Notes: generated by a model not told the origin, from the sequence alone. Shown: positions 1 to 9,584, counted from the stretch's first letter. The stretch: 64,000 nucleotides of DNA from Cupriavidus necator N-1 (GCF_000219215.1 NC_015726.1:1860001-1924000); one strand, 5' to 3'. Made by a program: numbers and translations.

Positions 1-67
1 CGCGGTTGCGAAGACGATTACCTTCTCGATCTTCTAGACCGCAGGCTGCAGCCGCCAGGGCAGGCTC

Positions 68-865
68 TCAAGTGCGGTACGAGGTGCCGCGCTCCCGCTC
101 GAGCTTGCGCAACAGGCCGGGCCATTCCACCTTGCCAACCTCCAGGAAGCCGCCAGGACCAAGCATCTTGCGCCCTTGGGCGCGGGTATGCCGGATGGTG
201 TCCTCGGACAATTCATGAAGCGGTACGCCACCAGCCTGGCCATCGATCTGGTACTGACAGGCCGTCTCCAGGCGCAGCATCCAGCAGAACGCCTCTCCCA
301 CACTGCGGCCAACTGTTAGCGCACCGTGGTTGCGCAGGATCAGCACGCGCCCCTCGGGGCCGAGGTCGCGCACCAGTCGCTGCCGTTCGTCCTCATCGAG
401 CGCCGCGCCTTCATAGTCGTGGTAGCCGAGAAAGTCCAGCATGACGCAGGCCTTCTGGCTGAGAGGCCGCAGCCCCATGGCCTGCATCGCGATCGCGTTG
501 ATGGCGCGCGTGTGGCTGTGCATGACGCATTGCAGATCAGACTGCGACATGTGAATGGCGCTGTGGATGATGAAGCCGGCGGGGTTGAGCAGCGACGGAT
601 CGCCCGCCAGGACGCGGCCGGCCAGGTCCACCTTGAGCAAGGACGAAGCCGTCATCTCGTCGAAAAGCGTGCCCAGTGGGTTGACCAGGAAATGATGTTC
701 GGGGCCGGGCAGCAGGACCGAGATGTGCGTCGACGCGAGGTCGGACATGCCATAAAGGTCGGTGAGCTGATAGCACGCGGCAAGGTCGCAGCGCAGCCGC
801 CACTCGACCGGATCCCTGCCGTCTGGCATTGTGGGGGAAGAAAGCTGCTCGGTATCGCTTCTCAT
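68..865 (-). CDS. Class II aldolase/adducin family protein
   Basis: Cytoplasmic metal-dependent aldolase or sugar-acid/keto-acid decarboxylase of the class II (zinc) aldolase/adducin family, 265 residues, the family's normal length. The zinc triad is visible as H116-S-H118 in VMHSHTRAIN and H180 in LRNHGALTVG; the LNPAGF segment near residue 94 is also typical. The ATG at 865 has a good ribosome site (AAGGAG). It is the last gene of a leftward set (amidase, Bug receptor, aldolase), 47 bp after the receptor, so it probably acts on the product released from an amide taken up by that receptor. The substrate cannot be read from the sequence. Family assignment is firm; the reaction is not. Confidence 0.88.
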   Translation of the reverse strand: MRSDTEQLSSPTMPDGRDPVEWRLRCDLAACYQLTDLYGMSDLASTHISVLLPGPEHHFLVNPLGTLFDEMTASSLLKVDLAGRVLAGDPSLLNPAGFIIHSAIHMSQSDLQCVMHSHTRAINAIAMQAMGLRPLSQKACVMLDFLGYHDYEGAALDEDERQRLVRDLGPEGRVLILRNHGALTVGRSVGEAFCWMLRLETACQYQIDGQAGGVPLHELSEDTIRHTRAQGRKMLGPGGFLEVGKVEWPGLLRKLERERGTSYRT

Positions 866-912
866 GGCTTTGTCTCCTTGTAATCTCTGTTGGTGGTCTG
901 CGCGACGCCTGC

Positions 913-1908
913 TCAGTCCTCGTTGCGGAACCTCGATGCCTGGACGAGCGGACGCCAGAACTCGCGCTCGGCGTGCAGCGTGCGGGTCACGGTCGCGCCA
1001 GGCAGACCAGTCGCTTCCAGACCGACACGCGACATCAAGACTTTCATCTGCGGTTTCTGCATGGCGGCAACGAACGCCCGTTCCAACCGTTGCACCACCT
1101 CCGGCGGAGTCCCCGCGGGCACAAAGGCGCTGTAAGATGCATTCGCGTTATCGAAGGCGTCGATGCCTGCCTCGCGCACGGTCGGCACGTCGGGGAGGGC
1201 CGGGTTGCGATGGGTGCCAGACACGGCCAGGATCCGAATCTTTCCTGCGCGATACAACTCCAGCTGGCTGGCCAGGGCGTCGGTGGCCAAGGGGACGTGC
1301 CCGCCTACGAGGTCCGTCACGAGCGGCGCGCCGCCTTTGTATGCGACCGGTCTCAGCGGTACGCCTACGGCCCGCCCCATGCCGAGGACGGCGAAATGCA
1401 GTGTCCCGCCCAGCGAGGTGAGGCCGATACTGCCCTGCGAAGGGTTAGCACGGACCCAGCTCACGTACTCCTGCAGCGTCTTGTAGGGGCGATCTGCGCC
1501 CGCCGATATCACCGTGGGGACTTCTGCAAGCTGCGCTACGGCAATGAAGTCGCGATCGACGTCGTAATCAAGCCGCCGGTAGGTCATCGGGAAGATCACC
1601 ATCGGCGCATTCGATGAAAGAAGCACAGTCCTGCCGTCGGGCTGCGACCGCTTGACGGAGTCGATGGAGATGCGCGTCGATGCGCCCGGCCTGTTTTCCA
1701 CGATCACCGAGCCCATGCCAGCCAGGCGAAGTTGATCGGCCAGCGCGCGCGCGAGGGTGTCCAGTGCGCCCCCGGGCGGGAAGCCGACAACAAGCCGCAA
1801 GGGCGTTGCGTTCGTTGCAGGGGTTTGCGCGCTAGCCGGGTTCGCTGCCAGGGCGGCCATTGTGGCCAGCGAGGCAACCGCAAGCAAATGGCGTATCGAT
1901 TTCATCAT
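913..1908 (-). CDS. Bug-family (tripartite tricarboxylate transporter) substrate-binding protein
   Basis: Periplasmic solute receptor of the Bug/TctC family, about 331 residues. It starts with a signal peptide (MMKSIRHLL, hydrophobic core, ASAQ cleavage) followed by the family's RLVVGFPPGGALDTLAR ligand-loop motif and the later VAYKGGAP and DALASQ segments. The open frame extends 63 codons further upstream, but that part lies inside the amidase gene and lacks family similarity. The ATG at 1908 (or 1905) overlaps the amidase stop by 4 bp and has GGAGG just upstream, so translational coupling is likely. No TctA/TctB membrane partners are nearby, which is usual for orphan Bug receptors. The ligand is unknown; context suggests a small amide or organic acid. 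Confidence 0.9.
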   Translation of the reverse strand: MMKSIRHLLAVASLATMAALAANPASAQTPATNATPLRLVVGFPPGGALDTLARALADQLRLAGMGSVIVENRPGASTRISIDSVKRSQPDGRTVLLSSNAPMVIFPMTYRRLDYDVDRDFIAVAQLAEVPTVISAGADRPYKTLQEYVSWVRANPSQGSIGLTSLGGTLHFAVLGMGRAVGVPLRPVAYKGGAPLVTDLVGGHVPLATDALASQLELYRAGKIRILAVSGTHRNPALPDVPTVREAGIDAFDNANASYSAFVPAGTPPEVVQRLERAFVAAMQKPQMKVLMSRVGLEATGLPGATVTRTLHAEREFWRPLVQASRFRNED

Positions 1909-3338
1909 GACACCTCCACATCTGGCCAGCGTGACAAGAGATTCTGCGAAGCCTCGAGCAGCGCAGCCGCGCCGAGAAGCTCGGACTCCCCGCGCAGACG
2001 ACCGACCAACTGCAGCCCGATGGGCAGTCCGCCACGGCCGAAACCGCAGGGCAGGGTGATGGCGGGGTGGCCGGTCAGGTTGAACGGCATGGTCCAAGGG
2101 AACCAGTTGGATCGCACCTCGTCGTACAGCCGGCCGTCGATCTCGATCTGCCCGAACAGGTCCTGGTCAATCGGCAGCGCTGTGCGCGCAATGGTGGGAA
2201 CGGCGATGAAGTCGTGGTCGCGAAGCAGCGCCTGCACGTGCCGGAACAGCCGGGTGCGTTCGAAGTTGGCCCGCTGGTAGTCGACCGCGCTGTAGTCATT
2301 GGCAAGGGCCAACTGTTGCAACAGCGACGGGCTGAGCCGCTCAGGCTGCTCCCGGGCCATCTGGCCGAAGCGCGCTCGCCATACCGTGTGGTTGATGGTG
2401 CGCCAGAGCGGCTCGATGTTGAAGCCCGAGCCGGGCATTTCCGCGAGCTCCGCACCCAGGTCCTGCAGCCGCTCCAGAGCAGACCCGAAGCACTTGGCCA
2501 CATCTGCCGCCAGCGGCCGGCCTGGCGGCACGCTTGCGAACAGGATCCGCTTACGCCGCAGGTCAGTGACAGCGCGCATTGCACCGAGGTAATCGGTGGC
2601 GCGCACGCCGGCAGACCATGGGTCCGACGCGTCTTCGCCGGCCATTGCCTGGAGCATCAAGGCTGTGTCGGCCACCGTGCGCGAGATCGGGGTGACATAG
2701 GTGAGATTGCCGAAGACATCCTCCACCTGAGAATGCGGAACCAGCCCGATGCTTTGCTTCAGGCCTACGACACCGTTGCAGGCCGCCGGGATGCGGGTGG
2801 AACCGCCGCCGTCCGTGGCGATGCCGATCGGGGCGAGGCCAGCCGCCACCGCCACCGCCGCGCCGCCGCTGGAGCCACCGCTGGTGCGGTCGGGGTGCCA
2901 GGCATTGCGCGTGCGTCCGAACAGCGGTGCATCGGTAAGGCACTTCGCCCCGAACTCCGATGTGGTCGTTTTCCCGATGAGGATGGCGCCCTGGCTGCGC
3001 AGTCGGGCGACGGCTACCGCGTCCTCGGTCGGGACGTTGTCCGCGAACAGTAGCGAGCCAAAGGTGGTAAGCACGCCGCGTGTGTTCACCAGGTCCTTGC
3101 AGGCGTATGGAATGCCGTGCAGCAATCCTGCCGGCTCCCCGCGCATGAGCGCTTGCTCCGCGGCTCTTGCCTCGCGCATGGCCTCGTCCGGGCAGAGTGT
3201 GATGAAGCAGTTGAGCGTCGATTGAAGCCGGGTGGCACGGTCCAACACGGCGCGCGTCACTTCGACCGGAGAAACCTCACGGGCAGTTATCGCTTCGCGA
3301 AGCCGCACGGCAGGCAAAAAGCAGAGTTCCTCATTCAT
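1905..3338 (-). CDS. Amidase signature family enzyme
   Basis: Amidase of the amidase-signature superfamily (GatA/AtzF-like fold), 477 residues. The Ser-cisSer-Lys apparatus is visible: the lysine in PYACKDLVNT, the glycine/serine signature TSGGSSGGAAVAVAAGLAP, and the nucleophile region DGGGSTRIPAA. It hydrolyses a carboxamide to acid plus ammonia in the cytoplasm. I chose the ATG at 3338 (MNEELCFLP) over an upstream start because family similarity begins there and GAGGG precedes it. It is the first gene of the leftward operon with a Bug receptor and an aldolase, and divergent from a LysR gene that probably controls it. It is unlikely to be GatA, because no gatB or gatC is present. Confidence 0.9.
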   Translation of the reverse strand: MNEELCFLPAVRLREAITAREVSPVEVTRAVLDRATRLQSTLNCFITLCPDEAMREARAAEQALMRGEPAGLLHGIPYACKDLVNTRGVLTTFGSLLFADNVPTEDAVAVARLRSQGAILIGKTTTSEFGAKCLTDAPLFGRTRNAWHPDRTSGGSSGGAAVAVAAGLAPIGIATDGGGSTRIPAACNGVVGLKQSIGLVPHSQVEDVFGNLTYVTPISRTVADTALMLQAMAGEDASDPWSAGVRATDYLGAMRAVTDLRRKRILFASVPPGRPLAADVAKCFGSALERLQDLGAELAEMPGSGFNIEPLWRTINHTVWRARFGQMAREQPERLSPSLLQQLALANDYSAVDYQRANFERTRLFRHVQALLRDHDFIAVPTIARTALPIDQDLFGQIEIDGRLYDEVRSNWFPWTMPFNLTGHPAITLPCGFGRGGLPIGLQLVGRLRGESELLGAAALLEASQNLLSRWPDVEVS

Positions 3339-3463
3339 GCAAGACACCCTCGGAGATTCCGGCACAAGTGACCGGCGACGAATCCAAGTTGACACCCACC
3401 GCTCCACCCGGTCAAATACCCGTTCACAATCAGGCCATATCAGAATCGTATGACCCATGGACC
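3339..3463. promoter_or_regulatory. Divergent promoter region between amidase operon and lysR
   Basis: The 125-bp gap between the amidase operon (leftward) and the LysR gene (rightward) has the layout in which LysR proteins control themselves and the neighbouring operon. The middle, around 3415-3455, is less GC-rich than its surroundings. I could not identify one convincing T-N11-A box, so the operator position is not assigned. Confidence 0.45.
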
Positions 3464-4345
3464 ATGGACCTTAAGAGCCTGCGTTATTTCGTTGCCGTAG
3501 CGGAGGCCCGCAGCGTGGGCAAGGCCGCCGAGCGCCTTCATATGGCGCAACCGCCGCTGTCCGTCCAGATTCGCAACCTCGAGGCACAACTCGGCACGCC
3601 GCTCTTTGTGCGCGAATCCACCGGAATGCGACTGACAGACGCGGGAAGCGCGCTTTTCGCGCGCGCGCGGGAAGCCCTGGCGTTGGCTAACGAGGGGTTC
3701 GAAGCGGCACGCGCCGTTGCGTCCGGGCGGCTCGGGCGGCTGTCTGTCGGCTACATGTTTTCGCTCGGCTACGCTGTATTGCCGAAGCTCGTGCCACAGT
3801 TGCGCCGCTTGCTTCCGGACGTGGAACTGCAGTTCGTCGAGATGAGCACCGCGACGTATGAAGCGCAGATTGTCGACCACAAGGTAACGCTTGGTTTGTG
3901 CATGCCACCGATTCAACGGCCCGACATGGCCACGACGATCGTGGGCGTGCAACCACTACGACTGGCCTTGCCTGCACGTGCACAGCTCGCGCGGCTTTCG
4001 TCGGTACCGGTGGCACGGCTGCAGGGGCAGAGACTGATTGCGCTGCCCACACTGAAAGAGGGCGCGGACACTTCGACGGTTGCCGCTCTGCTGCGGTGCA
4101 ACCAGGTAACCATGCAAATCGTCGAACGGGTGGAAACGGTTCACGCAGCACTGGCCCTGGTACTTGCAGGCGAGGGGTATGCGATCGTTCCGGCGTGCGC
4201 GGAAGTCGGCCGGCCTCCGGGTGTCGTGTTCCGGAAGTTCAAGGACGTCGCGGAAGGGTTCGAGGTGGCGGTCTGCCGGCGCCGCGACCTGGAAAGTCCT
4301 TTCATCGAGCCATTCATCGCGGCGGCGCGGTATGCGCTCCGATGA
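3464..4345 (+). CDS. LysR family transcriptional regulator
   Basis: LysR-type activator/repressor, 293 residues. The N-terminal winged helix-turn-helix begins at MDLKSLRYFVAVAEARS and includes AAERLHMAQPPLSVQIRNLE; an effector-binding domain follows from about residue 90. The start at 3464 is chosen because LysR proteins begin with this motif; upstream in-frame codons are not family-like. It is divergent from the amidase/Bug/aldolase operon and is its likely regulator, responding to a pathway intermediate. The effector is unknown. Confidence 0.92.
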   Translation: MDLKSLRYFVAVAEARSVGKAAERLHMAQPPLSVQIRNLEAQLGTPLFVRESTGMRLTDAGSALFARAREALALANEGFEAARAVASGRLGRLSVGYMFSLGYAVLPKLVPQLRRLLPDVELQFVEMSTATYEAQIVDHKVTLGLCMPPIQRPDMATTIVGVQPLRLALPARAQLARLSSVPVARLQGQRLIALPTLKEGADTSTVAALLRCNQVTMQIVERVETVHAALALVLAGEGYAIVPACAEVGRPPGVVFRKFKDVAEGFEVAVCRRRDLESPFIEPFIAAARYALR

Positions 4346-4707
4346 CGGCTATGCGAGCGCCGCGACTGTAGTCTTGCGGACCTAGGCCTGACCCTCGCGG
4401 AGAGCTCCATTCCTCGTCCGACACGTCCATCGGGTAGCGCGTCCCTTATTGACACCCAGCAGGGCTTTGCCGGTGAAAATTTCACTTGGCGTGCCATAGG
4501 GGGTTTTTCTCTATCGGCGTCGTGGGCAGCTTGAAGTGACAGTTTTACCCACGAAGTTGTGACATTTTTTTGGTTTGGTCTACGCGGCCGAAGATCAAGC
4601 GCCTTCCCACCGAGCTGAGCGTATGGCCTTCCCGTACGCTCCCACGTTTCCGCGGTTCGAGCGCGATACAGCGGCCGGCCCCGGGGCAGGGCGGACACGT
4701 CGCCTTG
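4346..4707. other. Intergenic stretch with possible transposase crumb
   Basis: No intact gene lies in these 362 bases between the converging lysR and oxidoreductase genes. On the minus strand around 4440-4520 a short frame reads KTPYGTPSEIFTGKALLG, which looks like the C-terminal end of an integrase-core transposase, but I cannot name the family. At 4536-4567 two GTGACA-(G/T)TTTT direct repeats lie 23 bp apart; they may be the edge of the same old element. No clear terminator was seen. Confidence 0.3.
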
Positions 4708-6021
4708 TCAGCCAAACTTGTCGAGCAAGCTGTACCAGGCGACCCCCGCGGCAATATAGAAGCGCTGCAGGCCATGCAGCGGAATCGGTGCCAGAGGCGA
4801 AAGCGGGTAGGGAAATGGCTCACCATTTGACGTCAGCCTAGCTGCCAGATGCTTTCCGAAGCTCGTACACAGTGCGATGCCCCGACCGTTGCAGCCCACC
4901 GCAATCGTCACACCTGGGGCCGGTTCGTGGATATGCGGCATGAAGTCGCGGGTGACGGCGATGCGGCCCGCCCAGCGGTACTCAAATTCCAGCGGCCCTA
5001 GCTGCGGGAACAGCAGCGCCAGCGAGCGCTCCAGATGGGCAAAGTCCTGTGGGTGGCGCGGATCGGCGAAAAAACCGCGGCCTCCCATCAGCAGCCGTCC
5101 GGCGTGGTCCTTGCGGAAGTAAAGCAGCAGGCGTTGCGAGGTCGACGCCGTCTCGCCGCGTGCCAGGATGGCCCGGGCATTCTCGCCTTCGAGCGGGCGT
5201 GTGGCCACGATAAAACTGTTGGCGCTGAGCAGCGTCTGCTGCAGGCCGGGCCAGAGCGAACCGGTATAGCCGTTGGTGGCAATCACCACGCGGTCGGCAG
5301 TGACTGTCGCGCCCGTCGCAATGTTCGCCACCCACTTGGCACCTTGCCGCGCCAGCGCCGTGACGCCGCTGCTGCCATGGATGGCGGCTCCCGCTTGCTG
5401 CGCAGCCCGGACCAGCCCGCGCGCGTAGGCCAGCGGCTGGATGCCACCTGCGCGGCCATCGAGCCAGCCGCCTGCGAACGCCTGCGTCCCGACGCGCCGC
5501 GCCACTTCCGCCTGGTCAAGCATCTCGACGGGGGCGCCACGACGTTCCCACTGGCGCGCTCGAGCGTGCATGGCCGGCACGGCCCCGGGCGAATAGGAGA
5601 GCTGCAGCCAGCCGCTGCGCACCGGCTGGCAGTCAATGCCGTGGCGGGCGATCAGGTCGAACACCAGGTCGGCGGAGCGCGAAACGGCGTCGATCAGGGG
5701 TTCGGCGCGCTCGCCGCCAAGCATCCGGACCAGTTCGTCCGGATCGTGCTTCAGGGTGGGATTGACTTGCCCGCCGTTGCGCCCCGATGCGCCCCAGCCA
5801 GGCTCATTGGCTTCGACCACGCACACCTGGGCGCCGGCCTCGGCGAGGTGCAACGCCGTCGACAGGCCGGTGTAGCCGCCGCCGATCACGAGCACGTTGA
5901 CCGTCCTCGAGTCCCGCAATGGGGGCGTGGCGGGGGCGGGCGGGGCGGTGGCGGCCCACAGCGACGGCGGCAGCGGGGCGGCGCAGGCTGGCTGGCCCGG
6001 CGCGGACTTGGTGGGGATCAT
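4708..6021 (-). CDS. FAD-dependent oxidoreductase, DAO family (PuuB/glycine oxidase-like)
   Basis: Flavoprotein of the D-amino acid oxidase/glycine oxidase (DAO) family, 437 residues, closest in style to gamma-glutamylputrescine oxidases. The dinucleotide-binding motif [19 protein letters not shown] lies near residue 46, followed by the family's [11 protein letters not shown] segment. It would oxidise an amine or amino acid, passing electrons to oxygen. The start overlaps the end of the ABC ATPase gene by 4 bp, so it is translated with the importer that presumably supplies its substrate. The first 40 residues are Pro/Ala-rich and poorly conserved, so a later start is possible. Substrate not determined. 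Confidence 0.88.
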   Translation of the reverse strand: MIPTKSAPGQPACAAPLPPSLWAATAPPAPATPPLRDSRTVNVLVIGGGYTGLSTALHLAEAGAQVCVVEANEPGWGASGRNGGQVNPTLKHDPDELVRMLGGERAEPLIDAVSRSADLVFDLIARHGIDCQPVRSGWLQLSYSPGAVPAMHARARQWERRGAPVEMLDQAEVARRVGTQAFAGGWLDGRAGGIQPLAYARGLVRAAQQAGAAIHGSSGVTALARQGAKWVANIATGATVTADRVVIATNGYTGSLWPGLQQTLLSANSFIVATRPLEGENARAILARGETASTSQRLLLYFRKDHAGRLLMGGRGFFADPRHPQDFAHLERSLALLFPQLGPLEFEYRWAGRIAVTRDFMPHIHEPAPGVTIAVGCNGRGIALCTSFGKHLAARLTSNGEPFPYPLSPLAPIPLHGLQRFYIAAGVAWYSLLDKFG

Positions 6022-6776
6022 AGGGCGAGATCTCCCGTCGCCTCGGCCGGCTTGTGCAGCACGCGGCGCAGGAAGTCCTGCGTGCGCGGCTGGCGCGGCG
6101 CGCCCAGTACCTGCGCCGCGGGGCCTTCTTCGACGATGGTGCCGCTGTGCAGGAAGCAGACACGGTCGGCCACTTCCCGCGCAAAGCCCATCTCATGCGT
6201 GACCACGATCATGGTCATGCCTTCGCGCGCGAGGTCGCGCATGACCTCAAGCACGTCGCCGACCAGTTCGGGGTCGAGGGCCGAGGTCGGCTCATCGAAC
6301 AACATGGCCTCGGGCTTCATCGCCAGTGCGCGGGCGATCGCCACGCGCTGCTGCTGGCCGCCGGAGAGTTGTGCCGGGTGCGCCTGTGCCTTTGCCGCCA
6401 GCCCGACCTTGTCGAGCAGGCTCATCGCATCGGCGCGCGCTTTGTCGCGGCTCTCGCCTCTCACGTAGACCGGGCCTTCCATCACGTTCTCGAGCACCGT
6501 GCGATGCGGAAACAGGTTGAAGCGCTGGAACACCATGCCCATGCGGCTGCGCAGCCGATGGATGTCCTTGCTGTCCCGGTCCACGCGCTCCCCGAACGCG
6601 CGGATCTCGCCGCCGTCATACGATTCCAGCCCGTTGATGCAGCGCAGGACGGTGGATTTGCCGGAGCCGGACGGGCCGATCAGGCAGACCACCTCGCCTT
6701 TGCTGACATGCAGGCCCACGCCGCGCAGCACGTGGTGATCGCCGAAGTGCTTCTGCAGGTTCTGGATGTCGATCAT
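6018..6776 (-). CDS. Polar amino acid ABC transporter ATP-binding protein
   Basis: ATPase of a GlnQ/HisP-type uptake transporter, 252 residues, the usual length. Walker [10 protein letters not shown]-loop [10 protein letters not shown], signature [15 protein letters not shown], Walker B MLFDEP and H-loop VVTHEMG are all present. It powers import of an amino acid, opine or polyamine-like compound together with the permease and binding protein encoded just upstream. The start at 6776 ([12 protein letters not shown]) overlaps the permease stop by 4 bp, and its stop overlaps the oxidoreductase start by 4 bp. All four genes form one operon. Confidence 0.95.
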   Translation of the reverse strand: MIDIQNLQKHFGDHHVLRGVGLHVSKGEVVCLIGPSGSGKSTVLRCINGLESYDGGEIRAFGERVDRDSKDIHRLRSRMGMVFQRFNLFPHRTVLENVMEGPVYVRGESRDKARADAMSLLDKVGLAAKAQAHPAQLSGGQQQRVAIARALAMKPEAMLFDEPTSALDPELVGDVLEVMRDLAREGMTMIVVTHEMGFAREVADRVCFLHSGTIVEEGPAAQVLGAPRQPRTQDFLRRVLHKPAEATGDLAL

Positions 6777-7444
6777 GGTTTCTTCCTTCCGGCACCGAAG
6801 CGCTGCTCCAGGCGGCGCAGGCCATAGACGAGCGGCAGGCTCATCAGCAAGTAGAGCAGGGCCACCAGCGTGTAGACCGTCATGTTCTGGAACGTCGACG
6901 AAGCGATCAGCTGGCCCGCGCGCGTCATCTCCGCCACTGTGATGGTGGAAACGAGCGACGAGTCCTTGAGCATCATCACCAGCGTATTGCCATAGGGCGG
7001 CAGCGCGATGCGGAACGCCTGCGGCAGGATCACGCGGCGCATGATGAGCGGTCCGCGCATGCCCATCGCCTGCGCCGCCTCGCGCTGCCCAGGATCGACG
7101 GCCTCGATGCCGGCGCGGAAGTTCTCGGCCTGGTAGGCGGAGTAGGCGATGCCAAGCCCGATCACGCCCGCCTGGAAGGCGGTGAGTTGGATACCCGCAT
7201 CCGGCAGCACGAAGTAGATGTAGAAAAGCTGGACGATGATCGGCAGGCCGCGGATCACATTGATCGCCGCCGCCGCCCCGTTTGACAGCACCCTGACGGG
7301 AGACAGCTTCATCAGCGCCAGCCCCAGCCCGATAACACTGCTGAGCAGGAACGACAGCACGGTCACCTGTACCGTGACCACCGCGCCCTGAAGCAGGATC
7401 GGCAGGAACTCGCGCGCGTGGTTGAGGAACGTTGCGCCGTCCAT
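6773..7444 (-). CDS. Polar amino acid ABC transporter permease (HisM/GlnP type)
   Basis: Inner-membrane permease of the polar amino acid uptake family, about 223 residues with five predicted membrane segments and the EAA-like coupling loop in [14 protein letters not shown] (near residue 120). A single permease gene suggests a homodimer. The start at 7444 ([12 protein letters not shown]) follows GGGGG and comes 5 bp after the binding-protein stop; an in-frame upstream start at 7462 lacks a ribosome site. It lies between the binding-protein and ATPase genes. Confidence 0.92.
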   Translation of the reverse strand: MDGATFLNHAREFLPILLQGAVVTVQVTVLSFLLSSVIGLGLALMKLSPVRVLSNGAAAAINVIRGLPIIVQLFYIYFVLPDAGIQLTAFQAGVIGLGIAYSAYQAENFRAGIEAVDPGQREAAQAMGMRGPLIMRRVILPQAFRIALPPYGNTLVMMLKDSSLVSTITVAEMTRAGQLIASSTFQNMTVYTLVALLYLLMSLPLVYGLRRLEQRFGAGRKKP

Positions 7445-7449
7445 GGCGG

Positions 7450-8223
7450 TTACAGCCCCCATTTCTGCACGATCTTCGCCAGCGTGCCGTCGGCCTTGAT
7501 CTGCGCGATGGCCTTGTTGAGCTTTGCCAGCGTTTCGGTGTCACCCTTGCGGACCACCAGGCAGACGTCGCCCACATTGACCGGCTTGTAGCTGGTGGCG
7601 AGCTTGACGCCAGGGAACGTGTGCTGGCGAAACTGGTAGGCGATCAGTGGCTGGTCCCCCAGGCCTGCCTTGATGCGGCCAAGCGCCAGGTCGCGCGTCA
7701 TGTCCGCAATCGAGTCGTAGCTGCGCACTTCCTTGAAGATGCCCTTCTTGTTGAGCATGTCGAGGAATACCGTGCCGACCTGCGCGCCGACGATCTCGCC
7801 CTTTAGCTCGTCCAGCGTGGTGTAGGCCTTGTTGTCCTCGCTCTTGACGACCAGCCCCTCGCCGTAGGAATAGACCGGCTCGCTGAAATCCACCACTTGC
7901 TGCCGCGCGGGCGTCTTGAGCATCGCCGCCGAGATGATGTCGATCTTGCTGGAGGTCAGCGAAGGAATCAGTGCCGCGAACGCGGTTTGCTGCACATTGA
8001 CGTTGAAGCCGCCAGCCTTGCCCACGGCGGTCACCGTGTCGACCATCATGCCCTGGATGCTGTTGGTCTTCACATCGAGGAACGTAAACGGCACGCCTGT
8101 GGCTGTCGCGCCCACATTGTAGGTTGGTGCGCCTCCCTGAGCCCAGGCGAACGAAGCGGTCGAAACGGTGCCGGCCACGCACAGAACCAGTGCAGCGCGG
8201 CGAGAAATGGTGGCGATAGACAT
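7450..8223 (-). CDS. ABC transporter periplasmic substrate-binding protein (amino acid type)
   Basis: Periplasmic binding protein of the bacterial solute-binding family 3, 257 residues with an export signal ([19 protein letters not shown]). Family features include [17 protein letters not shown] at the ligand site and [17 protein letters not shown]. The ATG at 8223 follows AGGAG; codons further upstream are promoter DNA. It is the first gene of the importer/oxidoreductase operon, divergent from an IclR regulator. The ligand is not identifiable. The pairing with a DAO-type oxidase suggests an amino acid, opine or polyamine derivative. Confidence 0.92.
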   Translation of the reverse strand: MSIATISRRAALVLCVAGTVSTASFAWAQGGAPTYNVGATATGVPFTFLDVKTNSIQGMMVDTVTAVGKAGGFNVNVQQTAFAALIPSLTSSKIDIISAAMLKTPARQQVVDFSEPVYSYGEGLVVKSEDNKAYTTLDELKGEIVGAQVGTVFLDMLNKKGIFKEVRSYDSIADMTRDLALGRIKAGLGDQPLIAYQFRQHTFPGVKLATSYKPVNVGDVCLVVRKGDTETLAKLNKAIAQIKADGTLAKIVQKWGL

Positions 8224-8354
8224 GGGAACACTCCTAGCTTGGGGGTCAGGGGGCGCGCCAAGGTGCGCGTTTCGCGGTTTACGCAACCTGCATGCCAATA
8301 TTCGATCCGCTTCGATCAATTCGTAATAGATAAAAACCACTAGTTGCTTCAGAC

Positions 8355-8371
8355 GAATCGATATGCGATTC
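8355..8371. promoter_or_regulatory. Palindromic candidate operator for the IclR regulator
   Basis: A perfect inverted repeat GAATCG-N5-CGATTC lies in the 177-bp gap between the divergent importer operon and the iclR-type gene, 30 bp before the regulator start. Size and placement fit an IclR-family operator that controls both directions. Binding is inferred, not shown. Confidence 0.55.
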
Positions 8372-8400
8372 TTATGACATCAATCCTGAGGTTCTACGTG

Positions 8401-9201
8401 ATGCCAGACTCTCATCCCCCGGTCGAAGAAGCGGGCAGCCTGCTGTTCAACCAGTCGCTGGAAAAAGGGCTGGCCGTGCTGGCCGCCTTCAGCGCCGTGC
8501 GGCGCACCATGACCATCGGCGAGGTTGCCGAGGCGGCTGGGATCACCAAGAGTTCCGCCCAGCGCATGGTCTTCACGCTGGAGCACCTGGGCTACCTGCG
8601 CAAACATCCCAAGACACGGCGCTATCAGTTGACGCCGCGGGTGATGCGGATCGGATTCAATTACCTGGCCGCCGATCCGCTGATCGACGTGGCCAATCCA
8701 TTCCTGTCGGAACTGACCAAGCTGACGACGGAAACCACCTGCCTGACGGAGCCGGACCAAGCGGACATGGTCTATGTCGCGCGCTTTGTCAGCGCCCAGT
8801 TCGTGCCGGTGCACATGCCGATCGGCAGCCGCATCCCCATGTACTGCACCGGCTCCGGCCGCGCTTACCTGAGCGCTTTGCCGGAAGGCGAGGCGCTGAC
8901 GCTGATCGAGCGCTCGGAACGCGTCGCGCACACGCCGCATACCCGCACGGATGTCGCAGAAATCGTGGCGACGCTGCGTGAAGCGCGACAGCGCGGCTAT
9001 GCGATCAATTGCGAAGAATTGTTTCACGGCGACATGACGCTTGCCGCGCCGGTGATCGCCGGCAACGGACGGCCGCTTGGCGCCATCCATGTGGTCGCGC
9101 CCACCAGCCGGTGGTCGTTGGAAGAGGCGCAGGCGCGGCTGGCGCCGCCGTTGCTGCAGAGTGCGCGTGCCATCAGCAGTTCGGTGCGTGCGCTGGGTTA
9201 A
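8401..9201 (+). CDS. IclR family transcriptional regulator
   Basis: IclR-type regulator, 266 residues. The N-terminal winged helix includes TIGEVAEAAGITKSSAQRMV; the C-terminal effector domain shows the typical TGSGRAYLSALP motif and a hydrophobic ligand pocket. I chose the ATG at 8401 (MPDSHPPVEE) because the helix domain starts shortly after it; ATGs further upstream lie in the operator region. It is divergent from the amino acid importer/oxidoreductase operon and most likely represses or activates it in response to the imported compound. Confidence 0.9.
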   Translation: MPDSHPPVEEAGSLLFNQSLEKGLAVLAAFSAVRRTMTIGEVAEAAGITKSSAQRMVFTLEHLGYLRKHPKTRRYQLTPRVMRIGFNYLAADPLIDVANPFLSELTKLTTETTCLTEPDQADMVYVARFVSAQFVPVHMPIGSRIPMYCTGSGRAYLSALPEGEALTLIERSERVAHTPHTRTDVAEIVATLREARQRGYAINCEELFHGDMTLAAPVIAGNGRPLGAIHVVAPTSRWSLEEAQARLAPPLLQSARAISSSVRALG

Positions 9202-9276
9202 GCCGGGTGCAGGGACAGGGGCGATGGAGGGAGAGGTCCAGCGCGAGGATACGCCTTAAGCCTTGCCTGAAGCCTT

Positions 9277-9353
9277 GTTGCTCCAGCCGATACGATGCCG
9301 CTCCTGCGTCGCCGCGTGTCGCGCATCCTCTTCGCTGTGCAGTTAAGCGCTGG
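9277..9353 (-). pseudogene. Remnant of tyrosine integrase 3' end
   Basis: These 77 bases closely match the last coding bases of the intact integrase whose gene ends at 14370 (shared minus-strand reading around HAATQERHRIG), with a few mismatches. Nothing of the rest of the integrase is present. It marks where a related mobile module once ended or where recombination with it occurred. See also the weaker third copy near 17733. Confidence 0.75.
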
Positions 9354-9357
9354 ACCA

Positions 9358-9449
9358 TTGCCCGTCAAGATTCCCGAGGTCGAAGTCACGGTGCACTGGC
9401 ATGAAACCAGTGGCTGCGCGAACAGATCATCGAGACCTTGAGAGAGTAG
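9358..9449 (+). pseudogene. LysR regulator C-terminal remnant
   Basis: The plus strand reads LPVKIPEVEVTVHWHE and then, after a frame change, WLREQIIETLRE followed by a stop. Together these resemble the last 30 or so residues of a LysR-type regulator, in which the usual HE...D-P-A-N-R-W-L-R stretch has lost a few residues. It abuts the integrase remnant, so the rest of the gene was probably lost when that element inserted or recombined. The remaining bases up to 9584 hold only the ribosome site of the next gene. Confidence 0.55.
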
Positions 9450-9584
9450 GCAGGGCAGAGGAGCGCCCCAAGTGCGCCGTGCAACGCTCAGCCCGATCCA
9501 GGCGATCATGCAGAGACGAGTCGGTCTTGCGATGAAAGGCAATGGGGCGTTTAATTTACCCGGAGGAAGTCCGGGGAGGCTCCC

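Noticed and set aside
5035..6468. 477-codon plus-strand frame across the oxidoreductase and ATPase genes
   Set aside because: It crosses two real minus-strand genes and has no protein-like features.
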